A stretch of DNA of 64,000 nt, taken from positions 1 through 64,000 of the forward strand of contig JBOHNU010000005.1 in assembly GCA_050730855.1 (NCBI GenBank), written 5' to 3'. Within the stretch, counting starts at the first letter, position 1. Each line of letters begins with the position of its first letter. The notes beneath the pieces were generated by a model. The model did no database searches. It saw only the letters and a program-made list of their open reading frames with translations, and was not told the DNA's origin. The translations under genes were made by a program, and so were the position numbers. Below are positions 42,777 through 51,711 of this stretch, piece after piece. Origin of the DNA: DASRJJ01 sp050730855 (GTDB lineage Bacteria; Patescibacteriota; Saccharimonadia; Saccharimonadales; UBA4665).

Positions 42777-43013
42777 CTAAATCAAAACGTATGCCAAAAC
42801 GCCGACCACCACGGCCAGCGCCACAACAACCAAAAGCACCATCATCGACTTTTTGTTGCCGCCCATTGGAGCCTGAGGTTCGTTGCCGACCGGGGGCATC
42901 CCGGGGTCGTCTTGCATCGGCTGCTGAGGTGGCGGAGTCGGCTCGGCCGAGGGCGGAGTGGCGGGCGCGCCGCTGCCAGGGTTAGAGTTTTGCGGATTTT
43001 GGTCAGGATTCAT
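42777..43013 (-). CDS. Small Pro-rich tail-anchored protein
   Basis: 78 residues: a Pro/Asn/Gly-rich disordered N-terminal region (MNPDQNPQNSNPGSGAPATP) and a C-terminal membrane helix (SMMVLLVVVALAVVVGVLAYVL). Plan resembles the N-terminal part of the 407-residue protein at 12553-13776. Function unknown. Confidence 0.7.
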   Translation of the reverse strand: MNPDQNPQNSNPGSGAPATPPSAEPTPPPQQPMQDDPGMPPVGNEPQAPMGGNKKSMMVLLVVVALAVVVGVLAYVLI

Positions 43014-43131
43014 ACAACTACCTTTCTTTACTTTTGCAACATATGTTTAGTATAACACTAGCGCGTTGTCTGCCAACTTAAACTTGCCTGCCCGCGGGCA
43101 ATGCGCTACAATTACCCCTGTTCACTTACAT

Positions 43132-43218
43132 GCGCGAGTGGCGGAATTGGTAGACGCGCTAGCTTCAGGAGCTAGTGAGGTTACACTCGTGGAGGTTCAA
43201 GTCCTCTCTCGCGCACCA
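43132..43218 (+). tRNA. tRNA-Leu (anticodon CAG)
   Basis: 87 nt with long variable arm and CCA. Anticodon stem CTAGC/GCTAG, loop TTCAGGA, anticodon CAG. Confidence 0.94.
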
Positions 43219-43301
43219 GCTATGCCTTTGATGGGCAGCGATTTGCATCGTTGGCCATTTAGTTTACAACCAGAGCGATTTCCTATGATTGAACATATGC
43301 T

Positions 43302-43646
43302 CTCGACAACCTCGACGAGTTTGTCGCAGCTCAATATCACCCCACCGCTCCCGATGGTCGGGTAGCAATTCTGGCAACCAATAAGATTGCTGGACAACTC
43401 GCCGCTTACTGAAACGATTCTCGTCTTAGCCAAGCTGATGTAACCGAGACAACCTGGTCGGTGTCAAAGATTGTGCGGATCGAAGGGGGTCAGGTACTGC
43501 CGTCCGCCGCCGATGCGCTTGCCTTATTGGCTATCTAAAGTGTTACCGATGATGAAGAAAGTTATGTCTTGGCGGACAGAGCCGATTCCATAATAGACAC
43601 TTCGGATTTGGATAACCTGATATTATATACAAAACGAGAGCTTTAG
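43302..43646 (+). pseudogene. XRE-type regulator with two internal stops
   Basis: One continuous frame from 43302 to the TAG at 43644-43646 encodes recognisable XRE sequence: NKIAGQLAAY, then TGA (43410), NDSRLSQADV ... SVSKIVRIEGGQVLPSAADA, then TAA (43536) and SVTDDEESYVLADRAD. The pattern SxSKIxRIExGxVxPSxAD is that of XRE regulators abundant in Actinobacteria. The beginning is also lost. It follows tRNA-Leu(CAG) and may be the remains of another insertion. Confidence 0.75.
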
Positions 43647-43655
43647 GGAGGGTGC

Positions 43656-44183
43656 GTGAACAACTGGAAATTATTAGATTCTAAAATCGTCTTTGACAAA
43701 TTCATGCAGGTCGAAGAACGCACCTACCGAATGCCCGACGGCAACACCAAAAACTTCTACATTAAAACTACCAACCCAGCAATTTGCGTGCTGGCGCTAA
43801 CCAAAGATAACAAAGTCATAACCGTTGAGCAGTTTCGCCCGGGCCCGAACAAAGTACTGAATGAGTTACCGGGCGGCTATAAGGATGAAGGCGAAACACC
43901 GGAGCAGGCTGTCGCGCGTGAGCTGCGAGAGGAAACTGGTTACGAAGGAAAAGTGGAGTTCGTGACTACGTGTTTTGATGACGCATACGTCACGATGGAG
44001 CGCTCCTGCTTTGTAGCGACCGGCTGTACGCGTGTTGGCGACCAGCAATTAGATAGCAGTGAGTTCCTGAACGTTAAGCTTATTGACCTCCCCGACTTTC
44101 TTAAACTTGTACGCTCCGGCCAAATGACCGATGTTGAGGTGGCATTGCTAGGACTCGATAAGCTTGATCTGCTGACACACTAG
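43656..44183 (+). CDS. Nudix hydrolase, ADP-ribose pyrophosphatase type
   Basis: 175 residues from GTG 43656, with GGGAGGGTGC before it. Nudix box GGYKDEGETPEQAV then ARELREETGYEG (about residues 71-95) is complete, and EQFRPGPNKVLNELPGG precedes it as in ADP-ribose/NDP-sugar hydrolases. Four Nudix-type domains occur in this window (here, 2297, 9358 and inside leuS). Confidence 0.9.
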   Translation: MNNWKLLDSKIVFDKFMQVEERTYRMPDGNTKNFYIKTTNPAICVLALTKDNKVITVEQFRPGPNKVLNELPGGYKDEGETPEQAVARELREETGYEGKVEFVTTCFDDAYVTMERSCFVATGCTRVGDQQLDSSEFLNVKLIDLPDFLKLVRSGQMTDVEVALLGLDKLDLLTH

Positions 44184-44231
44184 TGTATGCTTCGCACGGT
44201 CATCTTAGACATGGACAGTTTGGTGGCAGAA

Positions 44232-44361
44232 TGAAATGTCTCTACCGTGGCCGGGAGTACAAGGGGTATATTTTTCTTACCGATACGCCTTCGAAACACA
44301 GAAAGACTTAGAGTATTGGGTTAGCTTGGCGCTTAAGCACAACAAGACGCTCAAAAAATAA
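44232..44361 (+). pseudogene. Possible short gene remnant
   Basis: ATG 44232 starts KCLYRGREYKGYIFLTDTPS and stops at TAG after about 25 residues; another frame then reads FETQKDLEYWVSLALKHNKT, ending at 44361. The two halves could be one frameshifted small gene. Weakly supported. Otherwise the gap 44184-44361 holds nothing clear. Confidence 0.3.
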
Positions 44362-46149
44362 CTATTCCGGGGTTTTGTAGTTAGTGCGGATCATCCAGTT
44401 GTGGACGTTTGTTAGGCGGTCGGCGTCGCTATTGATGGTGTGCTCGGTGAGGCCGTAGACTTGCTGGCGGGTGATGTACAAAAAGCGCGGTTGGTAGAGT
44501 CCGAGCGCGGGCGCGTCGGACTGCCAGGCTTGCAGGAATGGTTGGTATTTTACTGCACGCAACGCCGGGTCGGCGCGGGTGCGGCCTGCCTCCAGCGAGG
44601 CGTCGGCTGTTGCGGATTTATACTCCGAAAAGTTGAGCCGGATGGGCGCCAGCACATCGGCCTGCGAGCTGTGCCAGTACACGAATACGTCGGGGTCTAC
44701 TCCCACGGATATGCCATACAAAAGCGCCTCGTAGCTATGGTTGGCTAGGGTGCTCTGGAATGTCGCGCCGCTAGGGACGGTGATTACTTCCACCTCGGCG
44801 CCGATTTTGCGCCACTGCTGCTGCAGCTCGCGAGCGACGCGGTCGTACTCGCCGCCTTCTTGCGTGGTTAGCTGGAATGTAAGCGGCGCGCCGTCATTGC
44901 TGCGGATTCCATCCGCGCCGACCGACCAGCCGGCTTGGTCGAGTAGACCAGCCGCAGCCGCAGGGTCGTAGCCCGACTGCCTGAAGCCCGGGTTAAAGCC
45001 CAGCTGGCCGCGCAAAAGCGGCTCGCGCACCGGGACGGTGGCGTAGCTCAGACTGTTTATTACATTCACGGTGTTGGTGCCGCGCACAAACGCCTGGCGG
45101 ACTTTAGCGTCGTTAAATGGCGGCAGACTATTTTTGAAAAACACCATTACTTCTGCGGTAAGCGGCAAATTGTAGCGGCGCAGGCCTTCTTCGCCCTGCA
45201 ACTGCTCGGGGACTTCGTCGAACCCGGCAATCGCGTGTAATTCTTGTTTTTCAAACGCGGTTATGAGCGTTTGCGGGTTGCGGAACGAGCGCACCACAAA
45301 ACTGCTCAGTCGCGGCTGGCCAGCGTGGTATCCGGGAAACGCCCGCAGGGCGACTTGTGTCTGGCGGTCGTCGACAGATCCGCCGGTCACCTGAATCGCC
45401 TGCCACATAAACGGCCCCGAGCCAACGGGGTTAGCGGTGTTAAACAAACTGGTGCGCATGTCGGCCATTACCACGCCGTCCAGCAAATGCTTTGGCACAA
45501 TGCCGTTGGTAAGTGAATAGGGGAAGGACGCTAGTGAGTTGGGCAGCGTAAAGCTAACGGTCAACGGGTCGACCTCTGCCACCTGCACACCCTGCCAGCT
45601 ACTAAACAACGGCGAGTCGGCGTCGGGATTTTGGATAACCTGGTAGGTAAACACCACGTCGGCGGCTGTAAGCGGACGGCCGTCGTGCCAGGTAAGGTTG
45701 GGCTTGAGCCGCACGGTGTACACCGTGCCGCGGTCGTTCACGGCCAGGCTTTCGGCCAGATTCTCTACCAGCTGGTTGTTCTCGCTGTAGGTCATAAGCC
45801 CGGAGAAGACCAGCTCGGCAACAGTGGCGTCTACCAGATCGGTCGCATAAATTGGGTTAGCCGTCGAAAAACTGCCCAGCATCCCCTCGATATAAGTGCC
45901 GCCGGCAATCGGCTGTGGCGTCTGATAATAACTGCTCAAACTGCGGTTTTGAGCGATGGAAACACCGGTAAGCATCACTACAAGCAGCAGCCAGCTTAAA
46001 ACAAACCGGCGCACGTGTATCAGCCGCTCCAGGCGTTTGAAAAAATTGTTTTCCAGGTGCTGCTCGGCCTGAGCGCCTAGCTCGCCAACCTGTTTTTTCT
46101 GCAAGCGGAAGCGGCGGCGGAAGCGGAGTTTGTACGCGCGGCTAAGCAT
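44362..46149 (-). CDS. Peptide-type ABC substrate-binding protein, membrane-anchored
   Basis: 595 residues. A ~45-residue basic cytoplasmic stretch precedes one membrane helix (FVLSWLLLVVMLTGVSIA). The SBP_bac_5 domain follows (VAELVFSGLMTYSENNQLVE, TVRLKPNLTWHDGRPLTAAD, HSSQADVLAPIRLNFSEYKS). Relatives (OppA/DppA) bind oligopeptides outside the cell. The anchor by a transmembrane helix rather than a lipobox, and the lack of permease genes nearby, are notable. Next to secG. Confidence 0.9.
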   Translation of the reverse strand: MLSRAYKLRFRRRFRLQKKQVGELGAQAEQHLENNFFKRLERLIHVRRFVLSWLLLVVMLTGVSIAQNRSLSSYYQTPQPIAGGTYIEGMLGSFSTANPIYATDLVDATVAELVFSGLMTYSENNQLVENLAESLAVNDRGTVYTVRLKPNLTWHDGRPLTAADVVFTYQVIQNPDADSPLFSSWQGVQVAEVDPLTVSFTLPNSLASFPYSLTNGIVPKHLLDGVVMADMRTSLFNTANPVGSGPFMWQAIQVTGGSVDDRQTQVALRAFPGYHAGQPRLSSFVVRSFRNPQTLITAFEKQELHAIAGFDEVPEQLQGEEGLRRYNLPLTAEVMVFFKNSLPPFNDAKVRQAFVRGTNTVNVINSLSYATVPVREPLLRGQLGFNPGFRQSGYDPAAAAGLLDQAGWSVGADGIRSNDGAPLTFQLTTQEGGEYDRVARELQQQWRKIGAEVEVITVPSGATFQSTLANHSYEALLYGISVGVDPDVFVYWHSSQADVLAPIRLNFSEYKSATADASLEAGRTRADPALRAVKYQPFLQAWQSDAPALGLYQPRFLYITRQQVYGLTEHTINSDADRLTNVHNWMIRTNYKTPE

Positions 46150-46155
46150 AGCGAC

Positions 46156-46371
46156 TTACCCAATCATGATGCTGAGTATAATTGACAAGGAAAACACAAC
46201 AGCCACCACAATTGTAATCTGGTGGATGGTCTTATCCGTGCCGCGGCGGACGGTGTTGACCTCGGCGCCACCGCCCAAACCGGCGCCAAGCGAGGCGCCC
46301 CTGGTCTGCACTAAAATCAGCAAAGTCATAAGCAACATTGACGCGATGGTGATGTAACCGTAAATACTCAT
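46156..46371 (-). CDS. secG: Preprotein translocase subunit SecG
   Basis: 71 residues with two membrane helices and the characteristic short loop LVQTRGASLGAGLGGGAE between them. SecG assists SecYE/SecA protein export. Its start overlaps the upstream holin-like gene (ATGA). Confidence 0.92.
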   Translation of the reverse strand: MSIYGYITIASMLLMTLLILVQTRGASLGAGLGGGAEVNTVRRGTDKTIHQITIVVAVVFSLSIILSIMIG

Positions 46372-46763
46372 GCCCGTTTCGCTTTCTTGCCTTGGTCGGC
46401 ATCCTCAAGGATAACACTCACCAGGAAGTTTACCACTCCAATGATAAGCCCGGCAAGCATAGCCGACCAAAAGCCCGAAACTTCCAAAGGCGTATACAGC
46501 CAGGCCACAAGCATAACCATCAGCGCATTTATAACCAGCATAAACAGACCGAGCGTGAGCAGCACCGCCGGCAGTGCAAACAACACTGCGATTGGCTTGA
46601 TTACGGAGTTAACGGCCGCCAAAATAAGCCCGGCAATAATAAGTACCGACACTCGGCCGTCGTATGTTAGGTTGTCGCCCAGTATCGCCGCGGCAATCCA
46701 CAGCCCCAGCGTACACATCCCCCATCGCAACAAAAACCGTATAAAAAAACCTTGGTTTTTCAT
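46368..46763 (-). CDS. Four-helix holin-superfamily-IV membrane protein
   Basis: 131 residues with four hydrophobic segments. AAVNSVIKPIAVLFALPAVL and LGLFMLVINALMVMLVAWL are the signature of the 'mycobacterial 4 TMS' holin-like family (PF04020), which is widespread in bacterial genomes without phage. Coupled to secG by ATGA. Confidence 0.85.
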   Translation of the reverse strand: MKNQGFFIRFLLRWGMCTLGLWIAAAILGDNLTYDGRVSVLIIAGLILAAVNSVIKPIAVLFALPAVLLTLGLFMLVINALMVMLVAWLYTPLEVSGFWSAMLAGLIIGVVNFLVSVILEDADQGKKAKRA

Positions 46764-46784
46764 TATGTTTAGTATAACAAATAT

Positions 46785-48017
46785 TTACAATTCGTGCGGC
46801 AGGCGCGCGCTAAGGACGATATTGCCGGCCTCGGTTAACAGCACGTCGTCTTCCAGGCGGATGCCGATGGACTCTTCCGGGACGTAGATGCCTGGTTCGA
46901 CGGTTAGTATGGTATTTGGCTCGAGCGGGCTCGCGTAGTCGCCGACGTCATGCACATCCAAACCCAAAAAATGCGAGGTGGCGTGCGGGAAATAGCGGCG
47001 TACTGACTGTTTGTCGATGCTTTTAATAAGCCCCAGCTCGCGCAGCTTTTCGCCCATGAACTGCTCCATCTGTTTTTCGTAATCTTTAAGTACAACACCT
47101 GGCTTTAAAAGGGATAACGCGTGAGCATGAGCCTCGCGTACCGCCTCAAAAACCTGGCTTTGGCGCCGCGACGGCCTGCCGCCTACGGCCTTGGTGCGGG
47201 TGATGTCCGCGGCGTAGTGGCCGGCCTCTGCCCCTACGTCTATTACTACCAGCTCGTCGCTGGACAAGGCGTGATTGTTGGCGACGTTATGCAGCGTGCA
47301 GGCGCGCTGGCCGCTGGCGACTATGGGGTCGAAGGCGTGGCCTTGCGCGCCGCGCCTCCGGAAGCCACGGGTGATATCGGCCTCCAGTTCGTACTCGTGG
47401 CCGTACTTGGCCAAGGCCGAGGGCTTAGTTACATCGCGGAGCGTGTCGAGCGTTATGTCAATCGCCTTCTGTACGGCGGTAATTTCGGCCGGCTGCTTGA
47501 CCATGCGCATCTTGGCCAGATGCTTGCGCAAATCCAGCAGTTGCAGCTGCGGGTTGGCGGTTTTCAGCCGCTGCGCAAGCGCCGCTCGAGCCGGATTGGC
47601 GTACATGCCCCAAGTTTCCAGGTAGGCCGGCGCGGCCGCGAGCGTGGCGACATGCTGCACTTTCTTGAGACGCGCCTCGAGCCGCCGCGAGCCGTCCGTA
47701 GGGTTCAATACCTCCTGGACACCCGAAGTCGCCGACAGCCCGGCGGGGTCAACCGCGCCGTCAAACGCTTCGCGCACCGCTTCACGCTCGGGGACAATCA
47801 GGTACTCCTTGTCTTTGTCCATCACCAAAACTACATCCGGCTCGTCAATGCCGGTGAGGTACCAAAAACTGCGATCCTGATGGAACGCGTACGCTTCGTC
47901 GCTAGCCCGCTGCAACCGCCCGTTAGCTGTAAATATAATCGGCGCCGTGCCGGTAAAAAGCTGGCGCAGCCGCTGGCGATTGCCAACAAAAAACTCAACT
48001 TCGAATTGCGTATCCAT
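46785..48017 (-). CDS. pepP: Xaa-Pro aminopeptidase (M24)
   Basis: 410 residues. An N-terminal aminopeptidase-P domain (MDTQFEVEFFVGNRQRLRQ, FWYLTGIDEPDVVLVM) precedes the pita-bread metallopeptidase domain: FDPIVASGQRACTLH, ELVVIDVGAEAGHYAADITR (metal Asps), FPHATSHFLGLDVHDVG (metal His), ILTVEPGIYVPEESIGIRLE and a final Glu. It removes N-terminal residues before proline, with two metal ions. Confidence 0.93.
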   Translation of the reverse strand: MDTQFEVEFFVGNRQRLRQLFTGTAPIIFTANGRLQRASDEAYAFHQDRSFWYLTGIDEPDVVLVMDKDKEYLIVPEREAVREAFDGAVDPAGLSATSGVQEVLNPTDGSRRLEARLKKVQHVATLAAAPAYLETWGMYANPARAALAQRLKTANPQLQLLDLRKHLAKMRMVKQPAEITAVQKAIDITLDTLRDVTKPSALAKYGHEYELEADITRGFRRRGAQGHAFDPIVASGQRACTLHNVANNHALSSDELVVIDVGAEAGHYAADITRTKAVGGRPSRRQSQVFEAVREAHAHALSLLKPGVVLKDYEKQMEQFMGEKLRELGLIKSIDKQSVRRYFPHATSHFLGLDVHDVGDYASPLEPNTILTVEPGIYVPEESIGIRLEDDVLLTEAGNIVLSARLPHEL

Positions 48018-48035
48018 ACAGCGCAGTATAGCAAA

Positions 48036-49529
48036 TCATGTTTTTCTTATATTTATAATGAGGCTAGCCTTAGCCGAGCCAATCACGGCGGCAACGTCGG
48101 CCTGGCTCGCCTCTTCTAGCGCTCGCAGCGAGCCGAAGTGGCGGATGAGTTTTTTGCGCGTGGCTGGGCCGATGCCGGGGATGTCATCCAAAACGCTGGT
48201 AGTTTGACGTTTGCGCTGGAGCGTGGAATGGTAACTGACGGCGAAGCGGTGGCTTTCGTCGCGGATGCGCTGGAGCAGTTTTACGAGATTAGTATTGTGC
48301 GGAACATTTAACAGAGTAAAGTCGTCGCTTTCGGTGGTGTAACCGCCCAATTTTTGCAGGATATTTAGTTGAAGGTTAACACCGGAAAAACCTTTTTTGA
48401 TGACAATTTGCTCTTCCCTTTTAGCAAGGCCGATAAACGGAATGTTTTGCTGACCCATTTCGTTTCGTGCACGAGTGGCGGCGTCGAGTTGGCCCTTACC
48501 GCCGTCAATAATCACCAAGTTCGGCTTGCCCCAGGCTTTGATATTTTTCTCGCTCAGACGGCGGGTAATCGTCTCGTGCATGTTAAAAAAATCGTTGTTT
48601 TGGTCTTTGCGCGTTTTGAACTTGCGGTATTCACCCTTATCGCTCACGCCGTTGGTGAACACCACCATGCTGGCCACCACGTCACTGCCTTGCATGTGGC
48701 TGATGTCGTAGCCCTCGATGCGGCGCGGGATTTTGGACATGCCTAGCAAATCCACCAGCTCGGTTAGCGCGTGGTCTTTGGAAATATCTAAAAATTCTTT
48801 ATCGCTAAAAATCACCTGTTTGTTGAGGTTTTTTAGCGCAAAAAACTGGTTGCGCAAACGGGCGGCTTCTTCAAAATCCTGCGCTTTCGCCGCGCGGTTC
48901 ATGTCTTTCTCTATCTCTTTTTCGATATTTTTGCGTTTACCTTCAATAACCGCCATTAATTTTCGTAAATTAGCCCGGTAATCTTGCAGCGACGTTTTGC
49001 CTTCTTCTAGTCCGGGGTCTAACCCCAAATGATAATGCAGCGTTGCGCGCTTTTGCCCGGGCGTTTTTTTGGTAGCAAATGGAAAAACTCGACGTAAAGC
49101 CTTGAGCGCCTGACGGATGGTAAAACTGCTGAGATATGGTCCAAAATAGCGCGCGCCGTCATCGAGTGGCCGTCGGGTTGTCGAAACGGTCGGAAAATCG
49201 CTGTCGTAATCAATGCGAATATAGCTGAGGCTTTTGTCGTCGCGCAGCAAAATGTTAAAGCGCGGCATGTAACGGCGCACCATTTCGGCCTCTAAAAACA
49301 AAGCCTCGATTTCGCTTTCCACCACCATCCAATCGGTGTCGGCAATTTCGGCTACCAACACATCGGTTTTCGGATCACGCACGCGCGATTTGTGAAAATA
49401 CTGCCGCACACGATTATTCAATCGCGCCGCTTTGCCGACGTAAATAATCTCCCCGAGCGCGTCCTTGTGGAAATACACACCCGGCTCTTTGGGCAAATCC
49501 TTCAGTTTATCTTGTAGTCGCTTGTTCAT
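48036..49529 (-). CDS. uvrC: UvrABC excinuclease subunit C
   Basis: 497 residues, shorter than E. coli UvrC (610). GIY-YIG nuclease at the start (EPGVYFHKDALGEIIYVGKA), a UvrB/C motif near 190-225, an RNase H-like nuclease domain (IEGYDISHMQGSDVVASMVV, LVIIDGGKGQLDAA) and one C-terminal helix-hairpin-helix (IPGIGPATRKKLIRHFGSL). It incises both sides of damage located by UvrA/UvrB. uvrA is also in the window (58506). Confidence 0.95.
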   Translation of the reverse strand: MNKRLQDKLKDLPKEPGVYFHKDALGEIIYVGKAARLNNRVRQYFHKSRVRDPKTDVLVAEIADTDWMVVESEIEALFLEAEMVRRYMPRFNILLRDDKSLSYIRIDYDSDFPTVSTTRRPLDDGARYFGPYLSSFTIRQALKALRRVFPFATKKTPGQKRATLHYHLGLDPGLEEGKTSLQDYRANLRKLMAVIEGKRKNIEKEIEKDMNRAAKAQDFEEAARLRNQFFALKNLNKQVIFSDKEFLDISKDHALTELVDLLGMSKIPRRIEGYDISHMQGSDVVASMVVFTNGVSDKGEYRKFKTRKDQNNDFFNMHETITRRLSEKNIKAWGKPNLVIIDGGKGQLDAATRARNEMGQQNIPFIGLAKREEQIVIKKGFSGVNLQLNILQKLGGYTTESDDFTLLNVPHNTNLVKLLQRIRDESHRFAVSYHSTLQRKRQTTSVLDDIPGIGPATRKKLIRHFGSLRALEEASQADVAAVIGSAKASLIINIRKT

Positions 49530-49606
49530 CTCTGTTAATTATATCGCAAGCCTTGTATATTGCACCAAAGAAGGCTAAGATTCCTTTTTAACTAACTTCC
49601 CTGTTT

Positions 49607-49903
49607 ATGGAAAAACCGAAAATTGGCACTGGGCGTTTTTGCCGGCGTGCTAGCGCATTTATAGAGAACTGCCCTGAAGGAACGGTCATTGGTCGACCCA
49701 ACTCTTGCTTTGCAAATCTCGATGAAGCTGGCATTCGTTCAAAAACCGGCGATGTGTATGCAATAAATTGCAATGACTTTGTTGCTTGCTCTGGAACTTT
49801 AATAGTCCGAACCGAGGTTGTCGTCCCCGACGGTCTTGTTATTTCCGAGCTTGGATGGACTGGGGGATGCAAATTACAGCAAGAAGAATCAACCCAACTT
49901 TAG
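49607..49903 (+). CDS. Small hypothetical protein
   Basis: 98 residues from ATG 49607 without a Shine-Dalgarno. Cysteines and short strands (GTVIGRPNSCFANLDEAG, SKTGDVYAINCNDFVACSG, VVVPDGLVISELGWTGG) look protein-like. It converges on def and overlaps its 3' end by 15 bases. No family recognised. Confidence 0.45.
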   Translation: MEKPKIGTGRFCRRASAFIENCPEGTVIGRPNSCFANLDEAGIRSKTGDVYAINCNDFVACSGTLIVRTEVVVPDGLVISELGWTGGCKLQQEESTQL

Positions 49904-50593
49904 TCGCAGCCACTGCTCGTATGAACAGTGTCGGGGCCATTGGCTGATGTATATAGGATAGTTACTGAGTTTCTCTGCGTGCACCCAGTGACGTTTTTTG
50001 TCGGATTTTATGCGGTCCGGGAAGCGAATGCCATTTAGGTGATCGATTTCGTGCTGCGCGATACGCGCCTGGAAGCCCTCAAAAATGCGGGTAGCGCGCG
50101 TGCCTTCCGTGATGAAGGCCTTGATTTTTACTGCCACCGGGCGACGCACCAAACCCCAGACCGACCCCGCCGAAAAGCAACCCTCGCGCCCCTCCTCGGT
50201 TTCACGGCTACGCCAGATGATCTCGGGGTTGATGAAACACTCTAGCTTGCCGGGTTTTTTGCGGTCGGTGCCGATTTTGGTATCGAATACCACTATCTGC
50301 AAATCTTCCCCGATTTGCGGCGCCGCCAGCCCTACAAGCATCCGCCGCTTGCCGTCCAGTTTACGCGCGGCGCGCTGGCCGGTTGCGGCGGCGAAAAGGC
50401 GCGCAATCACTCTCTGAACCCGCGGACTCGAGATATCATTGTGGCTGACGGTTCGGGCAACTTGCGTAAGCACCGGGTCGCCCACTGGCACCATGCCTAA
50501 AGACAGTTCCAGCTCCACCCGCGCTTTATCGTCCGGGCTTTCGCTATAATCATCAAGCGGCAGCAGAAGCGGCGAGGGCGTTCTGGCACTCAT
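49889..50593 (-). CDS. def: Peptide deformylase
   Basis: 234 residues. The three PDF motifs are present: GLAAPQIG, EGCFS (usual EGCLS, with the metal Cys) and QHEIDHLNG (metal His pair and catalytic Glu). It removes formyl groups from nascent proteins. About 60 N-terminal residues are extra relative to typical PDF. It overlaps the trhO gene by 41 bases. Confidence 0.93.
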   Translation of the reverse strand: MSARTPSPLLLPLDDYSESPDDKARVELELSLGMVPVGDPVLTQVARTVSHNDISSPRVQRVIARLFAAATGQRAARKLDGKRRMLVGLAAPQIGEDLQIVVFDTKIGTDRKKPGKLECFINPEIIWRSRETEEGREGCFSAGSVWGLVRRPVAVKIKAFITEGTRATRIFEGFQARIAQHEIDHLNGIRFPDRIKSDKKRHWVHAEKLSNYPIYISQWPRHCSYEQWLRLKLG

Positions 50594-51449
50594 CTGAGCA
50601 AATCCTTGTGGTGGTTTTACAGTTTTCGCAAATTAGCACCAGGTTATTGCAGCTGACTAGCGCGCAGTTTTCATAATTGCTGGTTTTCCCCTGGCAGATG
50701 ACGCACTGGCCAATGTCCTTGGCTTTGTCGCTAAACTTTACACCCATGCGGTCGTCAAACACGTATAGCGAGCCTTCCCACAGGCCGTCGTCCCTGTAGG
50801 TTTCGCCGTATTTTACAATGCCGCCATCAATTTGGTACACCTCTTTGAAGCCGCGCTTTTTCATAAGCATACTAAGCACTTCGCAGCGGATGCCGCCGGT
50901 ACAATAGGTTACGACCGGCTTGTTTTTGATGTTCTGATACTTGTCGCTTTCTAAGTCGCGCAAAAAATCGCGAGTGTGGCGGGCGTCCGGCACAATGGCG
51001 TTCTTGAACCTACCAACCGCCGCCTCGTAGGCGTTGCGGCCGTCAAAAAATACGACGTCTTTGCCGTGCTTTTTGACCAACTCGTGAACTTGCTCGGGTT
51101 TGAGGTGCTTGCCGCCGCCAATTACACCATTGTCATCTACCTCAATCTCATCTGCTGCGCCGAAGGCTACTATTTCGTCGCGCACCTTAACACTGAGTTT
51201 TGGGAAGTGCTCGCGCCCGCCATCCGACCACTTAAAAACAGTCGTTTTAAACGGCGCGAACTCTTTGGTAGTTTTGGCGTACGCCTTTAAATCGTCGATG
51301 TCGCCGCTGACCGTGCCATTAATGCCGTGTTTAGAAATCAAAATCCGCCCGCGCAGGTTCAGTTTTTCACACAAAGCGCGCTGCCACAGCCGCACCGCCT
51401 CGGGGTCAGCAACCGGCGCAAACTTGTAATACAACACAATCTTCTGCAT
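50553..51449 (-). CDS. trhO: tRNA uridine(34) hydroxylase, rhodanese type
   Basis: 298 residues. N-terminal ferredoxin-like part (LYYKFAPVADPEAVRLWQRA, GRILISKHGINGTVSGD), then a rhodanese domain with the active Cys in PVVTYCTGGIRCEVLSMLM and DGGIVKYGE. The C-terminal CVICQGKTSNYENC ... CENCK is a cysteine cluster, likely a zinc site. Family members hydroxylate U34 of tRNAs in an oxygen-dependent reaction. Confidence 0.92.
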   Translation of the reverse strand: MQKIVLYYKFAPVADPEAVRLWQRALCEKLNLRGRILISKHGINGTVSGDIDDLKAYAKTTKEFAPFKTTVFKWSDGGREHFPKLSVKVRDEIVAFGAADEIEVDDNGVIGGGKHLKPEQVHELVKKHGKDVVFFDGRNAYEAAVGRFKNAIVPDARHTRDFLRDLESDKYQNIKNKPVVTYCTGGIRCEVLSMLMKKRGFKEVYQIDGGIVKYGETYRDDGLWEGSLYVFDDRMGVKFSDKAKDIGQCVICQGKTSNYENCALVSCNNLVLICENCKTTTRICSDECQNALAASAAA

Positions 51450-51538
51450 CCCTGTTATTATAGCATCAACAGATCAGTACTTGACAAAACGTTGTTAACA
51501 AAGCTACGTATTTTTATCTTAAATCTTGGCTTGTGCTG

Positions 51539-51544
51539 TACAAT
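51539..51544 (+). promoter_or_regulatory. Probable -10 before ABC exporter genes
   Basis: TACAAT at 51539-51544, 37 bases upstream of the 18-residue ORF and 168 bases upstream of the first ABC gene; no clear -35. Confidence 0.35.
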
Positions 51545-51580
51545 GGAAAGTAATGTTTTTTTAAAGGAAAGGGCGGAGCG

Positions 51581-51637
51581 ATGGTATCAGAGACAACCAA
51601 GAAGATTTTTTACGGCGTTACCGCCCTCGCGGCATAA
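51581..51637 (+). CDS. 18-residue leader ORF, tentative
   Basis: ATG 51581 is preceded by AAAGGAAAGGGCGGAG and encodes MVSETTKKIFYGVTALAA, then TAA. It lies 75 bases before the ABC exporter start in the transcribed leader. It could be a regulatory leader peptide or a remnant of a signal sequence. Confidence 0.35.
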   Translation: MVSETTKKIFYGVTALAA

Positions 51638-51711
51638 TTGCCCTACATCAGAATCTCTTAGCAATAACTAACTTTTTTATCATAATAACTCGGTAGCCGG
51701 AGGCTGCTGTA

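Noticed and set aside
43410..43412. TGA inside a coding-like frame as evidence for UGA recoding
   Set aside because: The same frame also has an internal TAA, and intact genes elsewhere use TGA as stop (for example ATGA overlaps), so it is a pseudogene and the code is standard.
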